Below are positions 1 to 6,304 of a DNA stretch of 7,331 bases, piece by piece; position 1 is the first letter of the stretch, and each line of letters opens with the position of its first letter. Below the pieces are notes generated by a model, which was not told where the DNA came from, did no database searches, and saw only the letters and a program-made list of their open reading frames with translations. Position numbers and translations under genes: made by a program. This DNA comes from Dasania sp051277005 (GTDB lineage Bacteria > Pseudomonadota > Gammaproteobacteria > Pseudomonadales > Dasaniaceae): positions 1 to 7,331 of the forward strand of contig JBNMPS010000132.1 in the NCBI GenBank assembly GCA_051277005.1, in the 5' to 3' direction.

Positions 1-66
1 TGCACCTATCTGTTTGCAACCGTTTATGAATGGGTGTGATGTAAGTTTTACTTTATGTTGATACTT

Positions 67-82
67 TTGTGATAAGTCACAA
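67..82. promoter_or_regulatory. Perfect 16-base palindromic operator candidate upstream of the spondin genes
   Basis: TTGTGA and TCACAA flank a 4-base centre (TAAG), making a perfect inverted repeat about 50 bases before the first spondin start codon. The half-site resembles that of CRP (TGTGA/TCACA), but CRP sites have a 6-base centre, so a canonical CRP site is not supported. Just upstream, TACTTT occurs twice, at 49-54 and 62-67. A weak promoter reading is TTTACT at 47-52 and GATAAG at 71-76 with an 18-base spacer, which would put the palindrome over the -10. This would suit a repressor. The binding protein is unknown. Confidence 0.35.
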
Positions 83-132
83 GCCATTAATGGGCAGACT
101 CCCCGTAACAATTATTCCATGGGAGTTAAAAA

Positions 133-837
133 ATGAAAAAATCACTTGTTACACTAACACTTGCTTTAGCCGCTACTGCCAGCCAAACGCAGGCTGCAGA
201 ATTTGATGTTGAAATAACTAACCTCACTCGAGGTAGTTGGTTTACCCCATTTTTAGTGACCGCGCACCCCGATAGTGCCAGCCTATTTGCAGCAGGTAGC
301 CCGGCCAGTATTAATTTACTGAGCATGGCGGAGGGTGGTGATATTTCAGGTCTGGCAGCTGATATGGTTACGCTGAGTGCCACCTTTATCGAAAACCCCG
401 CTGGAGGCTTATTAGCACCCGGCGCCAGCATTACTACGTCATTAAATACCGATGGCGCCCCTGACAATACCCACTTATCGATAGTGGCCATGCTGTTACC
501 CAGCAATGATGGTTTTATGGGGTTAAATGCTATTGCGATCCCTACTGATGCAGGCACCTACACTTACAATGTCAATGCCTACGATGCGGGTACAGAAGCT
601 AATGATGAGGTTGTTGGCAGTGGTGCTCCTGGTGCTCCAGGCTTCCCTGCTCCTGGTCCGGTGGCTGAAAGTTTAGGGTCTGGCGGTAGCGGCGTTAGTG
701 CCAGCGCGGAAGGCTATGTGCATATTCACCGCAATGTCTTGGGTGATGATAACCTCAGCGGTGGTAATAGTGATATCAGTAATACCGTACACCGCTGGTT
801 GAATCCTGTTGTTCGTGTTGTTGTAACCGTTAAATAG
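133..837 (+). CDS. Exported spondin-domain protein
   Basis: The 234-residue product starts with a Sec signal peptide: KK at 2-3, a hydrophobic core at about 5-16, and likely cleavage after Ala21 or Ala22. The rest matches the bacterial spondin_N domain: an N-terminal FDVEITNLT strand, a GSPAS turn, a THLSIVAMLLPSND segment, Y150-DAGTEAN and a C-terminal HRWLNPVVRV strand. In animal F-spondin this fold carries a calcium site and binds extracellular partners. In bacteria its role is not established. A Gly/Pro/Ala-rich loop at roughly 163-175 is a local insertion. The start is fixed by GGGAG at 121-125, seven bases before ATG. The protein probably acts in the periplasm or outside the cell. The next gene begins 11 bases after the stop and encodes a paralogue, so the two are probably co-transcribed. 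Domain assignment is fairly sure; function is unknown. Confidence 0.85.
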   Translation: MKKSLVTLTLALAATASQTQAAEFDVEITNLTRGSWFTPFLVTAHPDSASLFAAGSPASINLLSMAEGGDISGLAADMVTLSATFIENPAGGLLAPGASITTSLNTDGAPDNTHLSIVAMLLPSNDGFMGLNAIAIPTDAGTYTYNVNAYDAGTEANDEVVGSGAPGAPGFPAPGPVAESLGSGGSGVSASAEGYVHIHRNVLGDDNLSGGNSDISNTVHRWLNPVVRVVVTVK

Positions 838-848
838 AGGCTTATACA

Positions 849-1541
849 ATGAGAAAAATTATTTTAGTCAGCGCTATGCTGGCACTAACGGCTTGCGGCA
901 GTAGCAACAATAACCGTGTTACGCCGACGCCCGTTCTCGATGCGCAGTATGAAGTTAATGCGGTTAACTTAACGCTGGGACAGCCGCTTTCACCGTTGGC
1001 GGTTTTTATCCGTGATAGTAGTGAAAAGGTGTTTTCAGTAGGGTCGCCAGCCTCTGTTGAACTTGAACGTTTAGCCGAGTCAGGCGACAACAGCACCTTG
1101 CTTACGGCTATTGAATCAGTAGCCGAGATAAGTGGCGCCGCACCTCTAGGGCCTGGTGCAAGTGAAACGCTAACCTTGGCCTTTGCGGGTAGTACGGCCG
1201 GCATGCACCTAAGCATTGTAAGTATGTTGGTTAATACCAATGATGCCATTACAGCGGTTAATGCGGTCGATATTTCTGGACTGGCAGTGGGCGAGTCGGC
1301 AACATACAGTACCGTTAGTTACGATGCTGGCACTGAAGCGAATACCGAAACAGCGGCAACTATTCCGGGGCCAGCGGGAGGCGGTGAAGGTTTTAACGCT
1401 ATCCGTGATGATATTCGCGACCAGGTAATGATGCACAGCGGTGTTGTTACCGCAGCTGATGGCTTATCAAGTTCTGATTTAAACCAGCAGCATCGTTGGG
1501 ATAATCCGGTAGCCCGGTTCCGTATCACCCGAACCCAATAA
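849..1541 (+). CDS. Spondin-domain lipoprotein
   Basis: The 230-residue product has a lipoprotein signal: RK at 2-3, a hydrophobic core and the lipobox LTAC with Cys16 as lipidated residue. Position +2 is Gly, not Asp, so outer-membrane sorting is expected. After a Ser/Asn/Pro linker comes a spondin_N domain parallel to that of the upstream gene: GSPAS, LSIVSMLVNTND, Y158-DAGTEAN and a terminal HRWDNPVARFRI strand. The shared motifs in the same order show tandem duplication, with one copy soluble and the other lipid-anchored. The ATG is preceded by GAGG at 837-840, eight bases away. The gene lies 11 bases after its paralogue and 90 bases before the response regulator. Calcium binding or adhesion is plausible from the eukaryotic family but not shown here. 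No clear terminator follows. Confidence 0.85.
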   Translation: MRKIILVSAMLALTACGSSNNNRVTPTPVLDAQYEVNAVNLTLGQPLSPLAVFIRDSSEKVFSVGSPASVELERLAESGDNSTLLTAIESVAEISGAAPLGPGASETLTLAFAGSTAGMHLSIVSMLVNTNDAITAVNAVDISGLAVGESATYSTVSYDAGTEANTETAATIPGPAGGGEGFNAIRDDIRDQVMMHSGVVTAADGLSSSDLNQQHRWDNPVARFRITRTQ

Positions 1542-1583
1542 GGTGTATGCCCCGGCCCATAGGATAAGGAAGGGAACTTTTTC

Positions 1584-1614
1584 GTTGAATAAGTCTCTAT
1601 TTGATTATTTCAAC
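1584..1614. repeat. Inverted repeat upstream of the response regulator
   Basis: GTTGAA at 1584-1589 pairs with TTCAAC at 1609-1614. The stem extends by TAA/TTA across a one-base bulge, leaving a loop of about 12 bases. No T-run follows, so it is not a convincing intrinsic terminator. It sits 17 bases before the regulator's ATG and just upstream of the ribosome binding site (GAGG at 1621-1624). It could be an operator, for example for autoregulation, or a leader hairpin. It is the only structure seen in the 90-base gap. Confidence 0.3.
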
Positions 1615-1631
1615 TAGAAAGAGGTAAAACT

Positions 1632-2372
1632 ATGGGCACGGTGCACCAGATACAACAACCAACTATTTTATTGGTTGAAGATGAGCAGGATATTGCCCAA
1701 TTAATACAGCTTCATTTAGAAGACCTTAATGCAAAGGTTCATCACTGCTCGCGTGGTGATGATGCGCTTGAACTTGCCTTAACTCAGCCCTGGGACTTAA
1801 TGCTGTTAGATATAAGGCTACCGGGCCTTAGTGGCTTAGAAATTTGTCGTAGAGTTCGTGCAAATGGTATCCATACGGCCATCCTAATGTTGACCTCTAA
1901 ATCGACAGAACTGGATCGTGTGCTGGGCTTAGAGCTAGGCGCCGACGACTACGTCACTAAGCCTTTTAGCGCCATCGAACTGATGGCGAGGGTTAAAGCC
2001 CTATTGCGTCGTACCCTATATGCAAAACACGCGATTAACCGGTCTAGTCTTGAAGAAGAACTCGATTGCGGTTCTGTACACATTAATATTAAAAATCATC
2101 GGGTAACTATCGATAATCAAATCATTGAACTCACCTCAAAGGAGTTCGATTTGCTACTCTATTTTGCTCGCCACCCAGAGCAAGTTTTCCGCCGTGCCGA
2201 GCTGCTTGATCACGTATGGGGTTATGGCCATGAAGGCTATGAACATACGGTTAATTCACACATTAATCGGCTGCGGGCAAAAATTGAAAAAGATCCATCC
2301 TCCCCGCAGCAAATCATCACCGTTTGGGGAGTGGGCTATAAATTTACCCCTATGATAGAGGTGATGGCATGA
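1632..2372 (+). CDS. OmpR/PhoB-family response regulator
   Basis: The 246-residue protein has a receiver domain at about 11-128 and a winged-helix DNA-binding domain at about 145-242. Receiver residues are all present: acidic pair Glu16-Asp17, phosphoacceptor Asp60 in LLLDIRLPG, Thr88 in LMLTSKS, and Lys110 in VTKPF. The C-terminal domain shows the OmpR signatures ELTSKEFDLL, the HVWGYG turn, the recognition helix region TVNSHINRLRAKIE and the terminal WGVGYKF wing. Length is normal. The start is supported by GAGG seven bases upstream, and a short N-terminal extension precedes the first receiver strand. The stop overlaps the kinase start (ATGA at 2369-2372), which implies translational coupling. 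It should be a transcription factor phosphorylated by the downstream kinase. The spondin genes upstream are the obvious candidate targets, but this is inferred from position only. Confidence 0.95.
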   Translation: MGTVHQIQQPTILLVEDEQDIAQLIQLHLEDLNAKVHHCSRGDDALELALTQPWDLMLLDIRLPGLSGLEICRRVRANGIHTAILMLTSKSTELDRVLGLELGADDYVTKPFSAIELMARVKALLRRTLYAKHAINRSSLEEELDCGSVHINIKNHRVTIDNQIIELTSKEFDLLLYFARHPEQVFRRAELLDHVWGYGHEGYEHTVNSHINRLRAKIEKDPSSPQQIITVWGVGYKFTPMIEVMA

Positions 2373-3835
2373 AGCTCTATCATAAATTTGCGATTGCCAT
2401 GCTGATGTTGTTTATCACCTTAGGTGGCGTGCTTATTTATGTCAGCGCAAAAACCAGTGAGATGTACTCTCTGGAAGTAACGCAAAAAATAAATCGGAAC
2501 ATCGCCTTGCATGCCGCAGAAGATATGCCTCTACTGCTTAGTAATGGCCAAGCCAATAAAAAGGCTCTTAAAGAACTGGCCCACCATGTTATGTTTATTA
2601 ACCCCATTGTTGAGGTCTACTTGCTCGACCCTCAAGGCAATGTGTTGTCCCATGCGCTCCCCGCTGGCTCGGTACTAAAAAATCAAGTCAATATGGCTCC
2701 GCTGCATAATTTTTTAGCAGGGAGTCAAACAATGCCTATTTTTGGCGATGACCCGCGTAGTCATAATCAGCAAAAAGTGTTTTCGGCTTCACCAATATTA
2801 CAAAACGGTAAAGTGGCGGCCTATTTATACACGGTTCTCAACGGTAAAAAACATGACAGCCTACGTGAGTCTTTACAAAACAGTTACAACTTACAAATAG
2901 GTAGTGCCATAATAATAGCGAGTATATTACTGGCGGTTATTGCTGGTTTAATTATTTTTTTGTTGTTTACAACGCGGTTAAAAAACTTGCTTGAAGCGGT
3001 GAGAGTTTACCGTATGAAAAGTTTTCAGGAGCCGTTGTTATTACCTAAAAATACGTCTATGCATGATGAAGTGGGTGAATTACATTGTGCTATCAGTGAT
3101 ATGAGTAAGCGTATAGAGAGTCAATTTGCCGCACTGCAAAAAGTTGATCATACCCGCCGGGAGCTTATTGCCAATGTCTCTCATGACTTACGCACACCGC
3201 TGGCTTCAATGCAGGGGTATCTTGAAACTATATTAATTAAAGATTTACAGCTTAGCGACGCTGAAAAAAAGCAGTATTTACACACGGCCTATAAACACAG
3301 CAAGCGCTTAAACCAGCTCATCACCGAACTGTTTGAACTGGCAAAACTTGAATCGTCAGATATTGAGCCCAATTGGGAATCCTTTCGGTTGATGGAACTC
3401 ATACAAGATTTAACACAAGACTATCAACTGCAAGCGCAAGAAAAACAGATTGACCTACAGGCGCAATGTGAAGATATGGATATTACTGTATATGCAGATA
3501 TTGCCTTGATTCATAGGGTGCTAGAAAACCTATTAAAAAATGCCCTTGCCCACACCAATAGCGGCGGTGAAATCACTCTGAGAGTTCATCAAGAGCAAGA
3601 AAAAGTATGGTTAGAAGTTATCGATAATGGCGTGGGTATAGCCGCCCACGAGATTCCTTATATTTTTGAACGATTCTATCGTCCCTCAACAGAAGAGCCG
3701 CAAACGGGTAATGGCCTCGGTTTGGCTATTGTAAAACGTATTATTGAGTTGCATCGTTCCCAGGTAGCGGTAAACAGCCAGCCAGGGCAATGGACAACGT
3801 TTAGTTTTTGGTTGCCGCAAACTGTTATGAGCTGA
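2369..3835 (+). CDS. Membrane sensor histidine kinase
   Basis: The 488-residue inner-membrane kinase is the partner of the overlapping regulator. TM1 is at about 8-27 and TM2 at about 177-200, enclosing a periplasmic sensor of roughly 150 residues. Its VEVYLLDPQGNVL and KVAAYLYTVLNG segments suggest a PAS/PDC-like (Cache) fold. A HAMP linker at about 200-255 leads to the HisKA domain, with phospho-acceptor His272 in NVSHDLRTPLA. The HATPase_c domain carries the N box (ENLLKNALAH, Asn391), G1 (DNGVGI, 419-424), the F box (FERFYRP) and G2 (GNGLGLAIV, 447-455). All catalytic boxes are intact, so it should be active. The sensed ligand cannot be read from sequence. The adjacent exported spondin proteins could be regulated targets or accessory sensor components; both are inference. 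Confidence 0.95.
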   Translation: MKLYHKFAIAMLMLFITLGGVLIYVSAKTSEMYSLEVTQKINRNIALHAAEDMPLLLSNGQANKKALKELAHHVMFINPIVEVYLLDPQGNVLSHALPAGSVLKNQVNMAPLHNFLAGSQTMPIFGDDPRSHNQQKVFSASPILQNGKVAAYLYTVLNGKKHDSLRESLQNSYNLQIGSAIIIASILLAVIAGLIIFLLFTTRLKNLLEAVRVYRMKSFQEPLLLPKNTSMHDEVGELHCAISDMSKRIESQFAALQKVDHTRRELIANVSHDLRTPLASMQGYLETILIKDLQLSDAEKKQYLHTAYKHSKRLNQLITELFELAKLESSDIEPNWESFRLMELIQDLTQDYQLQAQEKQIDLQAQCEDMDITVYADIALIHRVLENLLKNALAHTNSGGEITLRVHQEQEKVWLEVIDNGVGIAAHEIPYIFERFYRPSTEEPQTGNGLGLAIVKRIIELHRSQVAVNSQPGQWTTFSFWLPQTVMS

Positions 3836-3856
3836 TACATTGCTTCATAAGTATCA
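3833..3856 (+). terminator. Weak hairpin at the end of the kinase gene
   Basis: TGATAC, which includes the kinase stop codon, pairs with GTATCA at 3851-3856. An inner TT/AA pair lies across a one-base bulge. Only TGTCGTTT follows, not a real T-tract. It may mark the 3' end of the two-component operon, but the stem is AT-rich and short, so support is low. Confidence 0.2.
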
Positions 3857-4146
3857 TGTCGTTTAAGTCAGGTTCAAAATTCAATCATTTTTCAAGTTGT
3901 TAACGTAAATTTTAATAACGGTGTTATCTCGGTAGACGTCAATATGGCCCACCGAAACAGGTATCCCCACGTTTAATTAATACACTTTACTGCCATCAAG
4001 TTACTGGCTTACATAAAGGTCCACGATACGGCATCGCTGGGCTTAATTATGGGGCTTGCGGCTGTATTAGGCATTCCGTTTTCCAATAGAAAGTCTTAAG
4101 TTATTGTTTTCCTCCGAACAATCTAATGAAGAAAGTGGGTTTGTAA
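3836..4146. other. Gene-poor accessory stretch with short unassigned reading-frame remnants
   Basis: No gene with a start codon and ribosome binding site is visible in this roughly 310-base stretch. Two short open stretches look more protein-like than random. On the + strand, 3977-4099 encodes about 40 residues ending in a hydrophobic LGLIMGLAAVLGIPF segment and a basic tail. It could be the end of a small membrane protein such as a holin-like one, but it has no start and I do not recognise it. On the - strand, 3976 down to 3881 reads about 31 codons including GHIDVYRDNTVIKIYV before a stop. Both may be debris of deleted genes. They sit directly before an antirestriction gene fragment, which fits a decayed mobile element. 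Confidence 0.4.
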
Positions 4147-4431
4147 AGTAAGAGATCATTCAGCGCCCAGGAGGTTGCTTGTTTTATCGACGAGCACGGC
4201 GAGCTAGCCGCGGAGTTACTTGATTATTACAGCGATATTGAGGAGGCACGAAAAGCCATAGAAGAACGTTATTGTGGGTGTCATACCAGTGTGGCGGATT
4301 ATGCCCAAGAGCTAACCGAGGACGCCGGCAATATTCCCAGCCACTTAGAAATGTATATCGACTATGAACGAATGGGGCGTGATATGGAGGTGCACCGGGA
4401 CATTTTCACCATCGAAATGAGATATCAGTAG
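4147..4431 (+). pseudogene. ardA: 3' fragment of an ardA antirestriction gene
   Basis: Translation in this frame from just after a TAA at 4144-4146 gives about 94 residues that match the C-terminal half of ArdA. Landmarks are VACFIDEHGELAAELLDYY, the ERYCGC segment, VADYAQELTED, IPSHLEMYIDYERMGRDM and a final DIFTIEMRYQ before TAG. ArdA proteins are acidic DNA mimics of about 165-185 residues that inhibit type I restriction enzymes, and they are carried by plasmids and conjugative transposons. Here the N-terminal domain is missing, an in-frame stop lies directly upstream, and the first in-frame ATG is deep inside the conserved tail. The fragment is therefore almost certainly not functional. 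The remaining part shows no internal stop or frameshift, which suggests a fairly recent truncation. It is evidence that a conjugative or integrative element once occupied this site. Family identification rests on recognising the C-terminal motif by eye. Confidence 0.75.
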
Positions 4432-4571
4432 GTTCATGTATTTTAGGGTCACTAAGAGAATAAAATTTGGCTGGTTGAGGTTTATCAATGGCCCTGTATC
4501 GGTATTAATGGCACCTATAAATAGGAAAATATAAGCTATTGAGTCAATCTTTTTATTTACTAAGAGTGCGA

Positions 4572-4614
4572 TAAGTATATATAAGTGTAGACTTTATATG
4601 GTTTTAAGTATATA
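4572..4614. repeat. 10-base direct repeat, candidate operator for the XRE/Fic operon
   Basis: TAAGTATATA occurs at 4572-4581 and again at 4605-4614, start to start 33 bases, close to three DNA turns. The second copy overlaps the proposed -10 box and the first lies just upstream of the -35. An imperfect inverted repeat (ATATAAG...CTTTATAT) lies between them at about 4579-4598. This layout would suit autorepression by the HTH protein encoded next. The region is strongly AT-rich, so chance similarity is a real alternative. Confidence 0.4.
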
Positions 4615-4616
4615 AA
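4588..4616 (+). promoter_or_regulatory. Candidate sigma-70 promoter for the XRE/Fic pair
   Basis: TAGACT (4588-4593, four of six matches to TTGACA) and TATAAA (4611-4616, five of six to TATAAT) are separated by 17 bases. Transcription would begin about 35-40 bases before the ATG at 4660. A rival -35, TTGACT at 4621-4626, has only a poor -10 (CAATAT at 4643-4648) too close to the start codon. The rest of 4432-4659 shows no convincing gene. Confidence 0.45.
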
Positions 4617-4659
4617 TATGTTGACTAGTTGTTGATAAAAGACAATATACAGGTAGACC

Positions 4660-5127
4660 ATGAGCATAGATAAGATTGTTGCTAAACAATATCGAGACAA
4701 GGTGAACGAATCCGTTATTCGTTTCGGGGATTCCTTTATGCTTCCGCCTGAAGGTTGGATCAGGACTGTGCGTGTTGCACTAGGTATGTCTGGGCCTCAG
4801 CTTGCAAAGCGGCTTGGTGTGACCAAAGCGAGAATATCAAAGGTTGAGAAGGATGAGCCGATAGGGGGCGTGACACTTCGTACCATGCACGCCATGGCCG
4901 AGGCATTGGATTGTCGTTTTGTCTATGCCATCGTTCCAAAAAAGGGCATTGAAAGCATTATCAAAGATCAAGCCATCATAAAGGCAAAAGCGCGCGTTAA
5001 GGCCGCTTCTACGCATATGGCGCTAGAAGCGCAGTCCTTAGACAAGCAAACGCTCGACTCTGAAATCGAGCGTATTGCGTCCGAAATTATGAGCAAAATA
5101 CCCTCTGATTTCTGGAGCGAAAAATGA
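4660..5127 (+). CDS. Mobile mystery protein A (XRE-type HTH protein)
   Basis: The 155-residue protein matches the 'mobile mystery protein A' family. The family block PPEGWIRTVRVALGMS (29-44) is followed by a Cro/C1-type helix-turn-helix: GPQLAKRLGVTKARISKVE, ending at Glu63. The segment TLRTMHAMAEALDCRFVYAIVP completes the DNA-binding domain. The C-terminal half is charged and helical. The family is known to be encoded immediately upstream of a Fic-domain partner on plasmids and other mobile DNA, as here. By analogy with toxin-antitoxin operons it probably represses its own promoter and may restrain the Fic protein, but it lacks any obvious VbhA-like inhibitory helix. A weak AGG lies a few bases upstream of ATG. 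The stop overlaps the next start by ATGA (5124-5127), so translation is coupled. It is full length. Confidence 0.9.
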   Translation: MSIDKIVAKQYRDKVNESVIRFGDSFMLPPEGWIRTVRVALGMSGPQLAKRLGVTKARISKVEKDEPIGGVTLRTMHAMAEALDCRFVYAIVPKKGIESIIKDQAIIKAKARVKAASTHMALEAQSLDKQTLDSEIERIASEIMSKIPSDFWSEK

Positions 5128-5732
5128 ATAGTGAAAACCCGCCAAAGATCGTCGGTGAGCCAGACGGCTCAACGCCCCTTGATCCCGATGAAATGGCGGG
5201 TTTGTTTTTTAAACATGTGACTACCCGAGGCGAGCTTGACCAACTAGAGCAAGCTAATATTGACGAGGGGATGCAATGGCTCAAAAAGCAAAAGACTCCT
5301 GACGTTTTAACGGAAGGCTTTGTTTGCGATTTGCACAAAAAGCTCTTTGGCAAGGCTTGGAAGTGGGCAGGGAGCTTTCGCAAAACGGAAAAAAATATTG
5401 GTATCGATCCTATCCAAATCGCTATTCAGCTTCGTCAGTTGCTTGATGATGCAAAATATTGGATAGAAAGTGGTACATATCCACCGAAAGAGCTTGCAGC
5501 ACGTTTTCATCACAAGCTCGTCTATATCCATCCCTTTCCCAATGGAAACGGACGACATGCACGTATCATGGCAGATGTAGTACTAACGAAACTCATGGAA
5601 GAGCCTGCTATAGATTGGGCAGGGGGGTACAAACTGGAAAAAATGAATGAGCGCCGCGATCAATATATTGCGGCACTCCGAGACGCCGACGGGCATGATT
5701 TTAGTGCCTTGTTTGATTTTGTCGGAGCTTAA
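5124..5732 (+). CDS. Mobile mystery protein B (Fic-domain protein)
   Basis: The 202-residue protein matches 'mobile mystery protein B'. The N-terminal signature is STPLDPDEMAGL at 16-27, followed by HVTTRGELDQLEQANI at 31-46. The Fic core carries HPFPNGNGRHAR, with catalytic His136, the GNGR anion-binding loop (141-144) and Arg147. Fic enzymes usually transfer AMP or another nucleotide or phosphate moiety from a nucleotide to a target hydroxyl. The usual acidic residue of the motif (HxFx[D/E]GNGR), which binds magnesium in AMP-transferring members, is Asn140 here. The reaction may therefore differ from standard AMPylation. TTRGE at 33-37 has the S/T-xxx-E spacing of the Fic inhibitory motif but is followed by Leu instead of Gly or Asn. 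The gene is intact and translationally coupled to the XRE partner, forming a toxin-antitoxin-like module. Target and toxicity are unknown. Confidence 0.92.
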   Translation: MNSENPPKIVGEPDGSTPLDPDEMAGLFFKHVTTRGELDQLEQANIDEGMQWLKKQKTPDVLTEGFVCDLHKKLFGKAWKWAGSFRKTEKNIGIDPIQIAIQLRQLLDDAKYWIESGTYPPKELAARFHHKLVYIHPFPNGNGRHARIMADVVLTKLMEEPAIDWAGGYKLEKMNERRDQYIAALRDADGHDFSALFDFVGA

Positions 5733-5779
5733 CAAATCGCGTTCAGTTAGAGTGACACGCCTTTTCGAGATAGACTAAA

Positions 5780-5807
5780 GCAGTGGCATACTAAATTTGG
5801 CCACTGC
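5780..5807. terminator. GC-rich hairpin after the Fic gene
   Basis: GCAGTGGC (5780-5787) and GCCACTGC (5800-5807) form a perfect 8-base stem with a 12-base loop, 47 bases after the Fic stop. The next bases (ACTCTGTTCTATA) lack a clear T-tract, so intrinsic termination is possible but not firm. It also lies just upstream of the pilin-like reading frame and could be an operator or the end of an inserted segment. Confidence 0.35.
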
Positions 5808-5823
5808 ACTCTGTTCTATATAG

Positions 5824-6286
5824 GTGTCAATTAGGGCGGTTTTCGTAAAAATAAAAAATAATAATGGGTTTACACTTATAGAGTTAGTTGCGGTTATTGT
5901 GTTACTTGGCATATTTACTGTTACTGCATTGCCTCGTTTTATTGATTTAAGCACTGATGCGGAAATAGCTACAAATAGTGCTATTGCAAGTGCTCTTGAT
6001 GCTGCCATACAAGGTGCGAAGATTAAATGGATTATTCTTGGGTCACCCGGTCTAGTTCAAAATTTACAAGGTTTTAGCGATGGGCAATTAGATGTCAGTA
6101 CGAATGGCTAGCCAATCGGCATCGATAAAGGCATATGCATATGGTCCAGAAAGGCGTGCTCAGGCAAACAGACAGTCGAACATCTACCCGCTATTGGCTG
6201 ATGCCCCGATAGTCGCCTGCACTGGAAATAATTTAAAACCATGTCAACCAATGCGCTCTCCATGCGTTTATAGAGTAAGGCTATAA
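5824..6286 (+). pseudogene. Type IV (MSHA-like) prepilin gene broken by nonsense codon and frameshift
   Basis: A GTG start gives a 14-residue basic leader, then Gly15 | FTLIELVAVIVLLGIFTVTA, the classic prepilin peptidase site with Glu at mature position 5. ALPRFIDLSTDAE follows, as in MSHA-type pilins. Such proteins are cleaved by PilD and assembled as pilus or pseudopilus subunits. The first frame stops at TAG (6109-6111) after only 95 residues. Past the TAG the same frame continues with PIGID, so NG-stop-PIG reads as the NGYPIG expected in this family if TAG replaces a Tyr codon. Further on, frame 1 ends at 6199-6201, while frame 2 reads IYPLLADAPIVAC from about 6179, which resembles the usual pilin tail and implies a later frameshift. 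The end at 6286 is the stop of that second frame. The ribosome binding site is weak. Alternatively, only a short 95-residue pseudopilin is made. Confidence 0.65.
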
Positions 6287-6292
6287 AACAAC

Positions 6293-6298
6293 AGGAGG
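6293..6298 (+). promoter_or_regulatory. Strong ribosome binding site of the His-rich protein gene
   Basis: AGGAGG is a perfect Shine-Dalgarno core six bases before the ATG at 6305. It fixes that start and is the strongest such site in the window, suggesting efficient translation. Confidence 0.75.
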
Positions 6299-6304
6299 CA
6301 TAAA

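Noticed and set aside
67..82. Canonical CRP site
   Set aside because: The half-sites match TGTGA/TCACA, but the centre is 4 bases, not 6.
126..1528. Long minus-strand and alternate-frame open stretches across the spondin genes
   Set aside because: They are shadows of the two well-supported + strand genes and show no start signals or family motifs.
4436..4534. Small basic 32-residue reading frame between the ardA fragment and the XRE gene
   Set aside because: No ribosome binding site, no recognised similarity, and its AT-rich surroundings make chance likely.
5727..5746. Integron attC-like left half (GCTTAAC overlapping the Fic stop, then AAATCGCGTTCA)
   Set aside because: It fits an R'' box, but no matching right half or GTTRRRY core site lies at a proper distance. 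GTTAGAG at 5746 is only about 12 bases on and ends in the wrong base, and no core site was found upstream of 4660.
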